Assembly (NCBI GenBank): GCA_963725185.1
Contig: CAVRXO010000006.1
Coordinates: 2,666,001-2,730,000 of the forward strand
DNA length: 64,000 bases
Source of the DNA: VAZQ01 sp963725185
GTDB lineage: Bacteria > Pseudomonadota > Alphaproteobacteria > Rhizobiales > Xanthobacteraceae
Direction of reading: 5' to 3'
Shown: positions 15,868-25,895 of the stretch, piece after piece
Layout of the letters: every line of letters starts with the position of its first letter
How positions within the stretch are numbered: position 1 is the first letter of the stretch
Notes under the pieces: model-generated
Databases searched by the model: none
What the model was told of the DNA's origin: nothing
Seen by the model: the letters and a program-made list of their open reading frames with translations, nothing else
Made by a program: the position numbers and the translations under genes

Positions 15868-16713
15868 TCATTCCGCAGGCTCGCGGCCCCAGGCGATGAA
15901 TCCCGCGTTCTTGAACCCTGCATCGCTCTTTCCGTAGCGCAGCGGCGATCCGTCAAGGCCGAGCACGCAGCCGCCGGCGGCATTGAGGACGGCATGACCG
16001 GCGGCCGTATCCCATTCCATGGTGGGAGCGAGGCGAGGATAGACATCGACATTGCCGCGGGCAATCAAGCAGAACTTGAGCGACGAGCCGGTGCGTTGCA
16101 GCTCGGCGATCCGGTGTTGGCGCAGCCACGCTTCGCTCTGCGGGTCGAGATGCGATCGGCTGGTGAGCGCGCGCATGCCCGCACCCGGAACCGGGCTGGT
16201 GGCGATGACCCTCATGGCGTCGGGGCCGGGAAACGTGCCGCCCGCAAGGTCCGCCGTAAACGCGGTCGCGCCCGCCAGGTAGACTTGCTCGAGCGCCGGC
16301 GCGCAAACGGCTCCGACGATCGGGTCGCCGTTATCGATCAGCGCGATATTGACGGTGAAATCCGGGTGCCCGGCCAGAAATTCGCGGGTGCCGTCGAGCG
16401 GATCGACCAGGAAGAACCGCTGCGGCGCCGGCGCGCGATGGGGCGCAAACGATTCCTCCGCGATGATGGCCACGCCGGGCATGATGCCGGCCAGCCGCGC
16501 CAGGATGAGCCGCTCGGCCTCCAGGTCGGCCGCGGTGACCGGCGACCCGTCAGGCTTGCGCCGGGCCTCGATCCCGGCCGCGCGCGCCACCATGATGGCC
16601 CTGCCGGCCTCGGCCACGACAGTGCCGAGCGCAATGGCGAGCTCGTCGCGCGCTTTCACGTCCATGAAGGGTCCAACGTCTTGCACGCTCGCAGCATAGA
16701 TTGATTTGGCCAT
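15868..16713 (-). CDS. cysQ: 3'(2'),5'-bisphosphate nucleotidase (CysQ, inositol monophosphatase family)
   Basis: 281 residues from 16713 (MAKSIYAAS); a start at 16668 (MDVKARDEL) would give 266 and is equally plausible. The IMPase metal site is clear: IIAEES, FFLVDPLDGTREFLAG (DPxDGT) and MEWDTAAGHAVLNAAGG. The TREF after DPLDG is characteristic of CysQ. It removes the 3' phosphate of PAP made during sulfate assimilation. No sulfate genes are adjacent, although sorAB at 56-57 kb also handles sulfur. Confidence 0.88.
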   Translation of the reverse strand: MAKSIYAASVQDVGPFMDVKARDELAIALGTVVAEAGRAIMVARAAGIEARRKPDGSPVTAADLEAERLILARLAGIMPGVAIIAEESFAPHRAPAPQRFFLVDPLDGTREFLAGHPDFTVNIALIDNGDPIVGAVCAPALEQVYLAGATAFTADLAGGTFPGPDAMRVIATSPVPGAGMRALTSRSHLDPQSEAWLRQHRIAELQRTGSSLKFCLIARGNVDVYPRLAPTMEWDTAAGHAVLNAAGGCVLGLDGSPLRYGKSDAGFKNAGFIAWGREPAE

Positions 16714-16839
16714 CGAAGCATCTCGCGCCACATTCACCGTGAGAGGAGGGGAATGGCAATCGCATTGGACAAAACCAGCGGCCTCCCTGCGACACCTCTC
16801 CCTGCAAGGTACCTCGGTCGGGGCACGGCGTTTCGGCCA

Positions 16840-16975
16840 CACCTCCCCCTGCAGGGGGAGGTCGGATCGCGCAGCGATCCGGGTGGGGGTCCTGCCACAA
16901 GCACTGAATCTGTTGGAACGCGGGACCCCCACCCGGCGCCTTCGGCGCCACCCTCCCCCTTACAGGGGGAGGGAA
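16840..16975. repeat. Palindromic intergenic repeat (family 1)
   Basis: Outer arms CTCCCCCTGCAGGGGGAGG and CCTCCCCCTTACAGGGGGAGG, inner arms GGGTGGGGGTCC and GGGACCCCCACCC, and short central hairpins at GATCGCGCAGCGATC and GCGCCTTCGGCGCC. It occupies most of the 16714-17124 gap; no gene was seen. Confidence 0.75.
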
Positions 16976-17124
16976 TCGGTGCCGCTCTGCCACATGCGAT
17001 AGTCAGCATGCAGAATCGGCGGCTGGGCTGGCGCGGATCCGGGCTGGCGTGCTCCGCGGTGGACGATTAGATCAGCGGCGCCCGAGGCTCGGCTCGGACG
17101 CGCAGCAAAATTGACGGAGCCACC

Positions 17125-17839
17125 ATGATCGACCTGCATTACTGGACCACGCCGAACGGCCACAAGATCACGATCTTCCTGGAGGAGACCGGGCTTGCCT
17201 ACCGGATCATCCCGGTGAACATCGGCAAGGGCCAGCAGTTTGCGCGCGAGTTCCTGGCGATCTCGCCCAACAATCGCATCCCGGCGATCGTCGATCACGA
17301 TCCCGCCGACGGCGGCAAGCCGATCGAGATGTTCGAATCCGGCGCCATCCTGCTCTATCTCGCCGACAAGACCGGCCGCTTTATTCCCAGCGATCTGCGC
17401 GGCCGCCTCGACACCATCCAGTGGCTGTTCTGGCAGATGGGCAATCTCGGTCCCATGGCGCGGGCAGAACAATCATTTCAGCAACTACGCCACCGACAAG
17501 ATCCCCTACGCGATGGATCGCTATCGCAACGAGGTCAATCGGCTGTACGGGGTGCTGGACCGGCGCCTGGCCGATCGTCCCTATATCGCGGGCGACTATT
17601 CGATCGCCGACATGGCGAGCTATCCCTGGATCGCGCCGCATGAGCGCCAGGGCCAGAAGATCGACGACTTTCCGCATCTCAAGCGCTGGTTCGAGTCGGT
17701 GCGCGGCCGGTCCGCGGTGGTGCGGGCCTACGACAAGGCCAAGGAGATCAACCCCAATCCGCCCGGGGTTCGGACCGCCGAACAGCGCGCGATCCTGTTC
17801 GGCCAGACGGCAGCATCGGTCGCCAATGCCGCCCGCTGA
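17125..17839 (+). pseudogene. Glutathione S-transferase with one +1 frameshift
   Basis: The first frame encodes the thioredoxin-like domain (MIDLHYWTTPNGHKITIFLE, NNRIPAIVDHD, ESGAILLYLADKTGRF). At about 17460, just after GNLGPMA, one extra base moves the rest into another frame, which continues GQNNHFSNYATDKIPYAMDRYRNEVNRLYGVLD and the C-terminal helical domain to ANAAR. Removing one base gives a full ~237-residue protein like YfcG/YghU-type GSTs that act on disulfides. Its end overlaps the start of the next gene by 14 bases. The break may be a consensus error (see the frameshift finding). Confidence 0.85.
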
Positions 17840-19388
17840 TACCGCACTGGCGGAGCTCAAGGCGCGGCTGCTCGAGATCAGCGATCTCGCCGGGACGGCC
17901 GCCATCCTGTCCTGGGATCAGTCCACCTACATGCCGAGCGGCGGCGCGGCCGCGCGCGGCCGGCAAAGCGCGCTGATGAGCCGGCTCCTGCATGAGCGCA
18001 GGACCGATCCGCAGCTCGGCCGGCTGATCGAGCAGCTCACGCCGCAGGCGGCGAGCCTGCCGCCCGACAGCGACGACGCGGCGCTCATCCGCGTGACGGC
18101 GCGCGATTTTGCCAAGGCCGTCCGGGTGCCGACGAGCTTCGTCGAGCGGCTGAGCGCCCATTCGTCCGCCTCCTACGATGCCTGGACGCGGGCGCGGCAG
18201 AACAACGACTTCGCCGGCATGCGGCCGTTCCTGGAGCGCACGCTTGATCTCAGCTGCGAATACGCCGGAGTTCTTTGCGCCCTACCAGCATGTGATCGAT
18301 CCGCTGATCGACGACGCGGACGAGGGCATGACCTGCGCGTCGGTGCGCGCGCTCCTGGCCGAGCTTCGCGCGCGAGCTGCTGCCGCTGGTGCGCGCGATC
18401 TGCGATCAGCCCCCGGCCGACGACAGCTGCCTGCATGGCGCCTTCGCCGAAGGGCCGCAGCTCGACTTCGGGCTCGGCATCGCCACCGCCTATGGGTACG
18501 ACCTCAAGCGCGGCCGGCTCGACCGCACCCACCACCCGTTCTGCACCCGATTCTCCGGCGGCGACGTGCGCATCACCACGCGGGTCTATCCGGACGACGT
18601 GACCCAGGCCCTGTTCTCCACGCTGCACGAAGCCGGCCACGGGCTCTACGAGCAGGGCGTCGCGCCCGCGCTCGACGGCACGCCGCTCGGATCGGGCACC
18701 TCGGCGGGCGTGCACGAAAGCCAGTCGCGGCTGTGGGAGAACGTGGTCGGCCGCAGCCTCGGCCTGTGGGGGCATTTCTATCCGCAATTGCGCGCGACCT
18801 TCCCGGAGCGGCTGGGCAACGTACCGCTGGAGACTTTCTATCGCGCCATCAACAAGGTCGAGCGCTCGTTGATCAGGACCGAAGCCGACGAGGTGACCTA
18901 CAATCTGCACATCATCCTGCGCTTCGACCTCGAGCTCGAATTGCTGGAGCGCCGGCTTGCCGTCAAGGATCTGCCCGAGGCATGGCGGGCGCGCTATCAG
19001 TCCGACCTCGGCGTCAGCCCGCCCGACGACCGGGACGGCTGCCTGCAGGACGTGCACTGGTTCAGCGGCTGCATCGGCGGCGCCTTCCACAGCTACACCA
19101 TCGGCAATGTGCTGAGCGCGCAGTTCTATGCGGCGGCGCTGCGCGCTCATCCGGAAATCGCGGGCGAGATCGGCGAGGGCCGGTTCGGTACGCTCAAAGA
19201 CTGGCTCGACGCGGAATCTCTACCGCCATGGCCGCAAGTTCAAAGCCGACGAGATCGTGCGGCGTGCCACCGGCGATCCGATGACCATCCGCCCCTACAT
19301 GGATTACCTGCGGCACAAGTACGGCGAGCTCTACGACCTGCGGGAAACGCAATCGGCGGCTGCGCCGCTCGACGTCGCGCAGGCCTGA
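17826..19388 (+). pseudogene. M32 metallocarboxypeptidase (Taq type) with three +1 frameshifts
   Basis: The start MPPADTALAELKARLLEISDLAG overlaps the GST end. The conserved body includes AAILSWDQSTYMP, the zinc motif HEAGH near 18626 (LHEAGHGLYEQG), GTSAGVHESQSRLWENVVGRS and GCIGGAFHSYTIGN. Extra single bases at about 18263, 18370 and 19213 each shift the frame. With them removed, a ~519-residue protein results, normal for the family. The enzyme removes C-terminal residues from peptides in the cytoplasm. The family call is firm; whether the gene is broken in the organism is unknown. Confidence 0.88.
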
Positions 19389-19639
19389 ACCCGTCAGGTG
19401 ACTTGCCAGACGACCTGCGCCGAACGAGACTCTTGCGGCGCAGGACATCTGCGGGACGCTGCCGTGAAGGTCCGACGAGGGAGACGATGTCCGCGGCGGC
19501 GTCTGCCCAGCACTCGGTTCAAACAAATTCTGCAAGATTTTATGGATCGCTTCTGGCGTCGCGCGGCGTGAATCACTGTGCGCAGGCTCCCATTAACCAA
19601 AGCGGTGGCATGATCCAACCGATACGGGGATTCGGAACG

Positions 19640-20401
19640 ATGTCGGAATGGCGGGCGGAGAGAAACCGGCGGGCGCTGGCGCGCCTTGAGAAGGCATTGC
19701 CCGGGGTCTTTCCGGCGCAAGTCCTGAGCCGCGCGTTGAGCCGTCCGTTCATCCCGCCGACGCCGCGGCTCGCGATCGACGGCTACTGGCGCGCCCACCC
19801 GGTTCGGGCCGACCGGCTGGCGCGCGCGCTGGCCGCCCGCGGCGGCACGCCGGCCGGATGGACGTGGCGCCTGGCGGGTGGCCGCAGCAAGGGCTTGCCG
19901 GCGACGTTTCGGGCGCCGCCGGCGCCGTACCGGGAGCGCGCCTTCGCGCGCGGTCCGGGCGCGTGTTGCGTCTGCGGGCAGCCGGTCTACCGGTTCGGCT
20001 GGCACGCCGATCTCTGGGACGTCGGCCCGAACCGGAAGGCCGGCTGGCACGCCGCCTGCGTGATCGCCTGGCAATTGTGGAGCGCGCCGAGCGGCTTTGT
20101 CCGCGTCTTGAAGCAATTGCAGGCGCGGCGTTGCGCGCACAGCGGCAAGCGCCTGCTCAAGTCCGCGGAGGTCGACCATCGGGTGCCGCTCTACCAGGTA
20201 TGGGGCGAGCATCGCGACATGGATTGGCCGCAACTGCTGTCGTTCTGGGGGGTGCCGAATTTGCAGGTGATCAATCGCGAAGCCCACGCCGCCAAATGTG
20301 CGAGCGAGGCCAACCACCGGCGCACAAATGCGGGCGTCGACGATGCGGCGCGACAGCAGGCGGCCATAAGCGCCGCGGCTGCATCGAAGACACATTTGTA
20401 G
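19640..20401 (+). CDS. HNH endonuclease-like protein
   Basis: 253 residues from MSEWRAERNRRALARLEK. The C-terminal half contains CCVCGQPVYRFGWHADLW, HSGKRLLKSAEVDHRVPLYQ and NLQVINREAHAAKCASEAN. The V-D-H-R-V-P-L and N...H..K.A spacing is the ββα-metal HNH motif, with CxxC as structural zinc ligands. The N-terminal half is unassigned and basic. It follows the M32 gene on the same strand but is a separate gene; a long open frame joins them only because of the frameshifts. A mobile, repair or restriction role is possible; none is shown. Confidence 0.7.
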   Translation: MSEWRAERNRRALARLEKALPGVFPAQVLSRALSRPFIPPTPRLAIDGYWRAHPVRADRLARALAARGGTPAGWTWRLAGGRSKGLPATFRAPPAPYRERAFARGPGACCVCGQPVYRFGWHADLWDVGPNRKAGWHAACVIAWQLWSAPSGFVRVLKQLQARRCAHSGKRLLKSAEVDHRVPLYQVWGEHRDMDWPQLLSFWGVPNLQVINREAHAAKCASEANHRRTNAGVDDAARQQAAISAAAASKTHL

Positions 20402-20519
20402 GGGCGCCCCTTGTGGGCGCCCACCTCGCCGTCGGCGAGAAAGCGGCCCCGGATGCCCCCTTTCCTTGTGGGCGACCGAGGGGTAAGCTTCAAAAAAAAG
20501 ATCATTAGGAGGAAGCTCG

Positions 20520-20870
20520 ATGAAACACGCTGCTTGGTTGCTCCTATTCGTGTTCGCCGCAGGCCCGCAATACGCGTCCGCCCAGCAGACCGGCGATGGT
20601 CTCAACGACACCCAACGACACGGCCGCCAGCTGTTGGCGCAGTCATGCGGCATCTGCCACCTTCCGCCCGAGATGGGGGCCCGAACCTATGGTCCGGCTC
20701 TGAACAAGACCGCGGGCGGCGGCGACGACGACATCATGCGCGAATACATCATGAACGGCACCCCCCGCATGCCGTCCTTCAAGAGCTATCTGAAGAGCTC
20801 GGATATCGACGCGATCATCTCGTATGTGCGCACCGTGCCGGTTCCGGCAGCCGCACCGGCGGCGCGTTGA
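20520..20870 (+). CDS. Periplasmic class I cytochrome c
   Basis: 116 residues with a signal peptide ending near ASAQQ. The haem site is CGICH (about residue 44) and the distal methionine lies in TPRMPSF. The C-terminus is Pro/Ala-rich. An AGGAGG ribosome site precedes the ATG. It is 97 bp upstream of the haem/beta-propeller protein and probably its electron partner or subunit, which is inferred from the same arrangement near 62.6 kb. Confidence 0.88.
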   Translation: MKHAAWLLLFVFAAGPQYASAQQTGDGLNDTQRHGRQLLAQSCGICHLPPEMGARTYGPALNKTAGGGDDDIMREYIMNGTPRMPSFKSYLKSSDIDAIISYVRTVPVPAAAPAAR

Positions 20871-20967
20871 ACGGCCGGCTCAAATCCTTTCGCGTTCACG
20901 ACTCTGCAAGTTCACCACTCTGCAAGCTCAAGACTTTGGCAATCAACTCTCATAGGGAGAAGCTCTC

Positions 20968-22833
20968 ATGACCAACGTGCGAAGCATGCTACTGGCGAGC
21001 GCGGCGAGCCTGGTCATTGCCGGCTTGGCGACACCCACGATGGCGGCCGATCAAATATTGACCGGCGCGATCTCCTCGGCCGCGGGCGAGAAGCTCGGAC
21101 GGCGTGACGGTGTCCGCCAAGAAGGACGGCTCGACCATCACCACCAGCGTCTACACGGACCAGAACGGCGACTATTATCTTCCCGCCGCTGCCGGACGGC
21201 AAATACCAGGTCTGGGCGCAGGCGCTGGGCTTCGAGACCGCCAAGGGCGCGGTCGACCTCACCGCCACCAGCGCATCAGGACTTCAAGCTCGCGCCGATC
21301 ACCGATCCGGAGCAGCGATTCGCCAGCTGCCGCCCGAAATGCTGGCGGCGGCGTTGCCGGAGGATACCGAGGCCGATGCCCACATCAAGCGCATCTTCCA
21401 CAATCAGTGCACCGGCTGCCACACGCCGGGCTATCCGCTGCAGTTCAAGTTCGACGAAGCGGGCTGGAACAAGATCATCAACCTGATGAAGGTCATTCCG
21501 GGCACCGGCGTCTATCCGGGCCCGAACGCCAAGCCGAACGGCATCATCGACTACAACCAGAAGGAACTCGCGGCCTATCTGGCGCGCGCGCGCGGGCCGG
21601 GCGAGACCTCGATGAAGTTCAAGGACCGTCCGCGGCCGACCGGCGAAGCCGCCCGCGTGGTGTGGACGACCTATGACGCTGCCGCTCAATCCGGATGCCG
21701 GCATCGGCACCTCGGCGTGAAGTACAACCCCAATGACGGCATCCGATTGGATCCTCGGCACCACCTCCAAGCTCGGCCAGCTGCCCCATGACGGCGGCAT
21801 GGGCCTCGACGGCAACCTCTATTACACCGTCAACAATCCCAACACGCTCGTCACCGTCGGCAAGGTCGACGCCAAGACCGGCGAGGTGAAATACCTCAAG
21901 GTGGACGGTCGCGACGGCCAGTCGCCGCGACCGCCCACGGCCTGACCCGCGACGGCAATGGCAACTTCTGGTTCGACGTCAATCCCGGGCCGCCGCAGCC
22001 TCGGCAAGCTCGAGGCCAAGACCGAGAAGATCAGCGTCTACGAGACGCCGCCACCGCATGTCGCCGCTCGGCGGCGCCGTGACCATGGACGTCGACGGCA
22101 AGGGCAAGATCTGGGCCTCGGCGCCGGATGGCGTCGTGCGGTTCGATCCGGTGACCGAGAAGTTCACCGACTTCAAGTCGATGACGCCGTTCAAGAACGC
22201 CAAGGGCACCAACAGCACCTACGGCGCCGCCGGCGATCGCGACGGCAACGGCTGGTGGGCGCAGATGGCGTTCGACACCATCGGCAAGGCCGACATCACG
22301 ACCGGCAAGACGTCGGAAGTCGCGCTGCCCTCGCTCAAGGACGAGATGGCTCGCCTGCCGCCGCAGCCGAAGGCGTTCTACGACAGCTTCAACGAGCGTC
22401 ACCAACAACAACCCGCTGCCGTGGTCGGAAGGCCCGCGCCGCATGGGCACCGACAAGAATGCCGACGTGCTGTGGGTCGGCAATTCCTGGGGTGCGAGCG
22501 CTCGCCCGCATCGACACCAAGACGCTGCAGACGACGATCATCCCGTTCCCGGATCCGACCTATCAGCCCTACCACATCGCGGTCGACCAGAACCACAATG
22601 TGTGGGGCAATCTGTGGACGTCGGATCGAATCGTCAGGCTACGATCCGGCCACCAGCAAGTGGACCATGTTCGACCTGCCGGTGCGCGGCACCGAAATCC
22701 GCCACATCTCGCTGCTGGAGCACGACGGCAAGTCACCAAGGTGATCGTGCCGATCTATCGCGACAGCAAGATGGGCGTCATGACGCTGCGCAGCGAGGCC
22801 GAGATCGCCGCCCTCAAGGCGCAGGCGAAGTAG
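20968..22833 (+). pseudogene. Secreted Cna-B/cytochrome c/Vgb beta-propeller hybrid protein, many frameshifts
   Basis: Read across frames it is a modular exported protein of about 620 residues. It has a signal peptide (to TPTMAA), a carboxypeptidase-regulatory-like beta-sandwich (ILTGAISSAAGEKL, TDQNGDYYLPPLPDGKYQVW), a haem segment with CTGCH near 21412 (HNQCTGCHTPGYPLQF), then a streptogramin-lyase (Vgb)-like propeller (GGMGLDGNLYYTVNNP, AVTMDVDGKGKIWASAPDGVVRFDP, HIAVDQNHNVWGNLWTSDRI). At least twelve single-base shifts were traced, for example at about 21097, 21186, 21742, 21985, 22053, 22391, 22498 and 22637, nearly all one extra base. No internal stops remain once corrected. A paralogue with the same modules and the same defect lies at 60206-62494. 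Confidence 0.8.
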
Positions 22834-22874
22834 CTCGGGTTCGTGGCGCCGCCCGCAACGGCGCCACTAACGAA

Positions 22875-22925
22875 AAGCGGGCGGTTCCGGCTCCAGGCGA
22901 GCAGGCCCGCCCGTCGCTTTTTGGG
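22875..22925 (+). terminator. Probable Rho-independent terminator
   Basis: AAAAGCGGGCGG, a loop, then CCCGCCCGTCGCTTTTT, just after the propeller gene. The arms pair with a small bulge, followed by a T run. Confidence 0.5.
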
Positions 22926-23014
22926 GCTGTCGCCAGGCCTGCGGGCCCCCTCAATGCGCGCGTCACATATTTCCTCTATGAGGGGCCCGCCACTCCAGCG
23001 GTGACGGGAAGTCC

Positions 23015-23941
23015 GTGCTGTCCGAAGAGCTCAGCTATGTGTCGTGGCGCGACCCGTTGTGGAAACGCTGGACCATGCGCGCCATCGAGAATCTCTCCGG
23101 CCGCCGCCGCCTGCTGCCGATCTATCACCGCTGGCGGGCGACGGTTGTGGGGACCGACCCTCGTATGATGGGGGCACTGCTCGGCATGCTCGGCACCAGG
23201 CTCGACGTGCAGGCACCGGCTTGGCCGATTGCGGTGCCGTCCGAGATCCCCCTGGTGCTCATCGCCAACCACCCGTTCGGCATCGGCGACGGCATCGCAG
23301 TGCTGGCGCTGGCCGAAGAGCTCGGCCGCCCGTACCGGATTCTCATCAACAGCGACTTCATGAAGCTGCCGGAGATCAGGCCCTATGCGCTGCCGATCGA
23401 TTTCTCGGCCAGCCGCGAGGCGATTGCGACCAACATCAAGAGCCGGACCGATGCACGGCGCCTGCTCAAGCAGGGCGTCACCATCGTGGTGTTCCCGGCC
23501 GGCGGCGTCGCCACCGCGGAACGGCCCGCCGGTAAGGCCGAGGAGCTGCCCTGGAAGGCGTTCACGGCGCGGCTCATCCAACAGGCGCAAGCGGCAGTGC
23601 TGCCGGTCTATTTCGAGGGGCAGAACAGCGCGCTCTTTCACCTGATCAGCCGCTACAGCCTGATGCTGCGGCTGTCGCTCCTGGTGTCCGAGTTCCGGCA
23701 CTTCGTGGGCGCGACCGTGCGGGTGCATGTGGGCGCCCTTGTGCCGTTCACCGAGCTCGCCTGCCGGGCCGACCGCAGCGCGCTTACCGACGAGCTTTAT
23801 GCCCTGGTGCATCGGCTGGCACCCGAGGCCGCGGCGCTCGGTCCCGAGCACCTGCGGCCACGGCCGGCGGCAGCGCGGCGGCGCTACCCATGGGATCCGC
23901 CCCGCAAGGTCAAGCCGCAGCTGAGCCCGCAATCAGGCTGA
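23015..23941 (+). CDS. PlsC-like acyltransferase
   Basis: 308 residues from a GTG. LVLIANHPFGIGDGIAVLALAEELGRPYRILIN carries the N-H-x-x-G-x-x-D block of glycerolipid acyltransferases, followed by VTIVVFPAGGVATAERP as the substrate-binding block and VLPVYFEGQNSALFHLI as a further block. The family moves acyl chains from ACP or CoA to lipid hydroxyls or amines; the variant fits hemolysin/OlsA-type enzymes better than canonical PlsC. It is the first gene of a run of lipid-related genes to 30 kb. The exact acceptor is unknown. Confidence 0.8.
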   Translation: MLSEELSYVSWRDPLWKRWTMRAIENLSGRRRLLPIYHRWRATVVGTDPRMMGALLGMLGTRLDVQAPAWPIAVPSEIPLVLIANHPFGIGDGIAVLALAEELGRPYRILINSDFMKLPEIRPYALPIDFSASREAIATNIKSRTDARRLLKQGVTIVVFPAGGVATAERPAGKAEELPWKAFTARLIQQAQAAVLPVYFEGQNSALFHLISRYSLMLRLSLLVSEFRHFVGATVRVHVGALVPFTELACRADRSALTDELYALVHRLAPEAAALGPEHLRPRPAAARRRYPWDPPRKVKPQLSPQSG

Positions 23942-24081
23942 CCACGGGAGCGGGCGTTTGCGCTGTGGGATGCAATAGAACTGTCGCATGTCGGGTTTAA
24001 CCCTGTGCGTTCGAGTCTTTGGAACAGGTCCCTTCGGGACGAGGTCCTGGAAACCACGTTCCGGTCGCGAGGGAAGCCGCG

Positions 24082-24894
24082 ATGCTGGCCGAGACGCTCA
24101 TAGCCGAAACCCTCATCGGGACCGGCGCATTTGCCACCGGCGGCTTTGTCTACGCCAAGTCCCGGCGCGCGCGACTTTACCGGCAGCTGGCGAATAGGGT
24201 CGCGGACATCACGCGCGTTCGCAAGCCGGAGCTGACGGCGCTTGCCTCGCGCAGCCTGCCCGGCTTCGCGGACCGCCTCGCCGTGGTGCCGGACTTCCTG
24301 CCGGCTGCGGTCTTCGCGGCGCTCGCCGGCGAGGCGGAGCGCTTGGCGGCGCCCGAGCGCAGCTTCGTGCCCGCCCACAAGCAGGGCGGAACGGTGGCCT
24401 ACGAGACCCTGATCGCGGAAGCGCCCGCGATCGTGGCCTGCTATCACTCAAGGGCCTGCGCCACATCGTCTCGCACTTGGTCGGCGCGCCCGTTCAACCG
24501 ACGCCGATCCACGACCAGAGCTCGCTGTCGGTCTTGGTCTACAACAAGCCGGGCGACCATATCGGCTGGCACTACGATCACAACTTCTACCGTGGCCGGC
24601 ATTTCACGGTGCTGCTCGCCATCCACAATGCGGGACAGCGCCGACGGCTTGAGCCACGCGGTGCTCATGGCGCGCCCGCCCGGACGCGAGATCGCGATCA
24701 GCACGGCGCCCAACACGCTGGTGGTGTTCGAGGGCGCGCGGGTCCGCCACAAGGTGACGCCGATCCGCGAGGGCGAGCGACGCATCGTGCTGAGCATGAC
24801 CTATTGCACCGATCCGAGGTCTGCCTGGTGGCAAGGCTGCTCGCGCCGGCTCAAGGACACCGCCTTCTTTGGCGTGCGGGCGCTGTGGACGTGA
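24082..24894 (+). pseudogene. 2-oxoglutarate/Fe(II) dioxygenase-like protein with frameshifts
   Basis: The N-terminus has a hydrophobic segment (LIAETLIGTGAFATGGFVYAK). After shifts at about 24448 and 24632 the frames join into LSVLVYNKPGDHIGWHYDHNFYRGRHFTVLLAIHNADSADGLSHAVL and LVVFEGARVRHKVTPIREGERRIVLSMTY. HxD in WHYDHN and the distal H in RHKVTPI with R in GERR form the Fe(II)/2-oxoglutarate site of prolyl-hydroxylase-type enzymes. A membrane-anchored hydroxylase among lipid genes could hydroxylate a lipid or amino-lipid; that is inference. About 270 residues when repaired. Confidence 0.72.
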
Positions 24895-24909
24895 GGGACG
24901 AAAGGTTCA

Positions 24910-24982
24910 CTTGTCCCGGCCTTGAGCCGGGACCGTACCAAACTCAGAGGTTGGTAAGGTCCCGGCTCAAGGCCGGGACAAG
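24910..24982. repeat. Inverted repeat between convergent genes (family 3)
   Basis: CTTGTCCCGGCCTTGAGCCG at 24910 and CGGCTCAAGGCCGGGACAAG ending at 24982 are near-perfect complements around a 23-base centre. The arm recurs once at about 46106. It lies between the dioxygenase (+) and the decarboxylase (-), so it may act as a two-way terminator. Confidence 0.75.
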
Positions 24983-24993
24983 GTCGGCGCAAC

Positions 24994-25860
24994 TCACGGC
25001 AAATGCATCAATCTCTGACCGACCCGGACGGTGGCGCCCTCGTGCACGCCCTCGCACAGGCTGAAGCCGTCAGGCGCGAACACGATGATGGTCGAGCCGT
25101 GCTGGAACCAGCCCATCTCCTCGCCCTTGCGGAACGCCGCATTGCATGACATGACGCGCGGCCCCTGATGCTTGAGGCTGAGCAAGGTATCGAGGAAATG
25201 CAGCCGGATGCTGGCGACCAGCACGGCGGCGACCGGCACCAGGGTCACGATGTGGCCGCTCGCGGCGAGCCGGGTCCGCAGCACCGCGCGCTCGTTCTTG
25301 CAGAACAGCTTCTCGATGCGCTTGAGCGCGATCGGGTTGACGTTCCAGGTGTCGCCCGCGATGTAGGTGACCTCTTCGACGCGGCAGTCGTGGGGCGCAT
25401 GGAAGCGGTGATACATGGCGGAGGTCAGCCGCAGCGTGACATAGCGACCGTTGCGGTTGGCGTCGACCAGGCCGGCGTCGCCCAGCAGATCCTCGAGCCG
25501 GTAGGGACATCCCTTGATCTGGAACAGCTCCGTGCCGCGGACCGTGCCGGACGCGCCGACGATCGCATCGCAGGGGCTGACCAGCACGGCCGCCTCGCTA
25601 TCGATCGGCCGCGCACCCGGCTTGAGCTCCCGGATGAAGCAGTCGTGCATGCTGCGAAACTGAGTGGTCCTCGCCTCGCTGAGGTCGAGACCGGAGAAGA
25701 AGCGCCAGATCCCGATCGACAGGTCGCGCACCATCGGCTGCTCGATCTGGCTGAACCAGCCCATGAACTGCGTCAGCAGGCGGCGCGGAATCCGGTTGGT
25801 CAGCAGGAAATTGAGCTCCTCCTGCTGCAAAAACCTTGCAATCGAGGTTCGGACCGTCAT
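24994..25860 (-). CDS. Phosphatidylserine decarboxylase family protein
   Basis: 288 residues. FIRELKPGARPID, VSPCDAIVGASGTV, LRLTSAMYHRFHAPHDCRVEEVTYI and the C-terminal FQHGSTIIVF match the family. The proenzyme cleaves itself between G and S of the GST motif (S256 here) to form the pyruvoyl group. The usual LGST is HGST in this protein. Its long form resembles bacterial type I Psd. It makes phosphatidylethanolamine or decarboxylates a related amino-lipid. It is divergent from the aminotransferase at 25896, with only 35 bp between the starts. Confidence 0.88.
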   Translation of the reverse strand: MTVRTSIARFLQQEELNFLLTNRIPRRLLTQFMGWFSQIEQPMVRDLSIGIWRFFSGLDLSEARTTQFRSMHDCFIRELKPGARPIDSEAAVLVSPCDAIVGASGTVRGTELFQIKGCPYRLEDLLGDAGLVDANRNGRYVTLRLTSAMYHRFHAPHDCRVEEVTYIAGDTWNVNPIALKRIEKLFCKNERAVLRTRLAASGHIVTLVPVAAVLVASIRLHFLDTLLSLKHQGPRVMSCNAAFRKGEEMGWFQHGSTIIVFAPDGFSLCEGVHEGATVRVGQRLMHLP

Positions 25861-25895
25861 GGTTTGGTCAACCGGCCTGGATAAACACTGATTCG

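Noticed and set aside
16838..16980. Repeated short palindromes considered as a CRISPR array
   Set aside because: The repeats are inverted and nested, not evenly spaced direct repeats with unique spacers, and no cas genes are present.
18389..20401. A 670-residue open frame on the plus strand
   Set aside because: It joins the middle of the frameshifted M32 peptidase to the separate HNH gene through about 400 bases of unconserved reading; the two are different genes.
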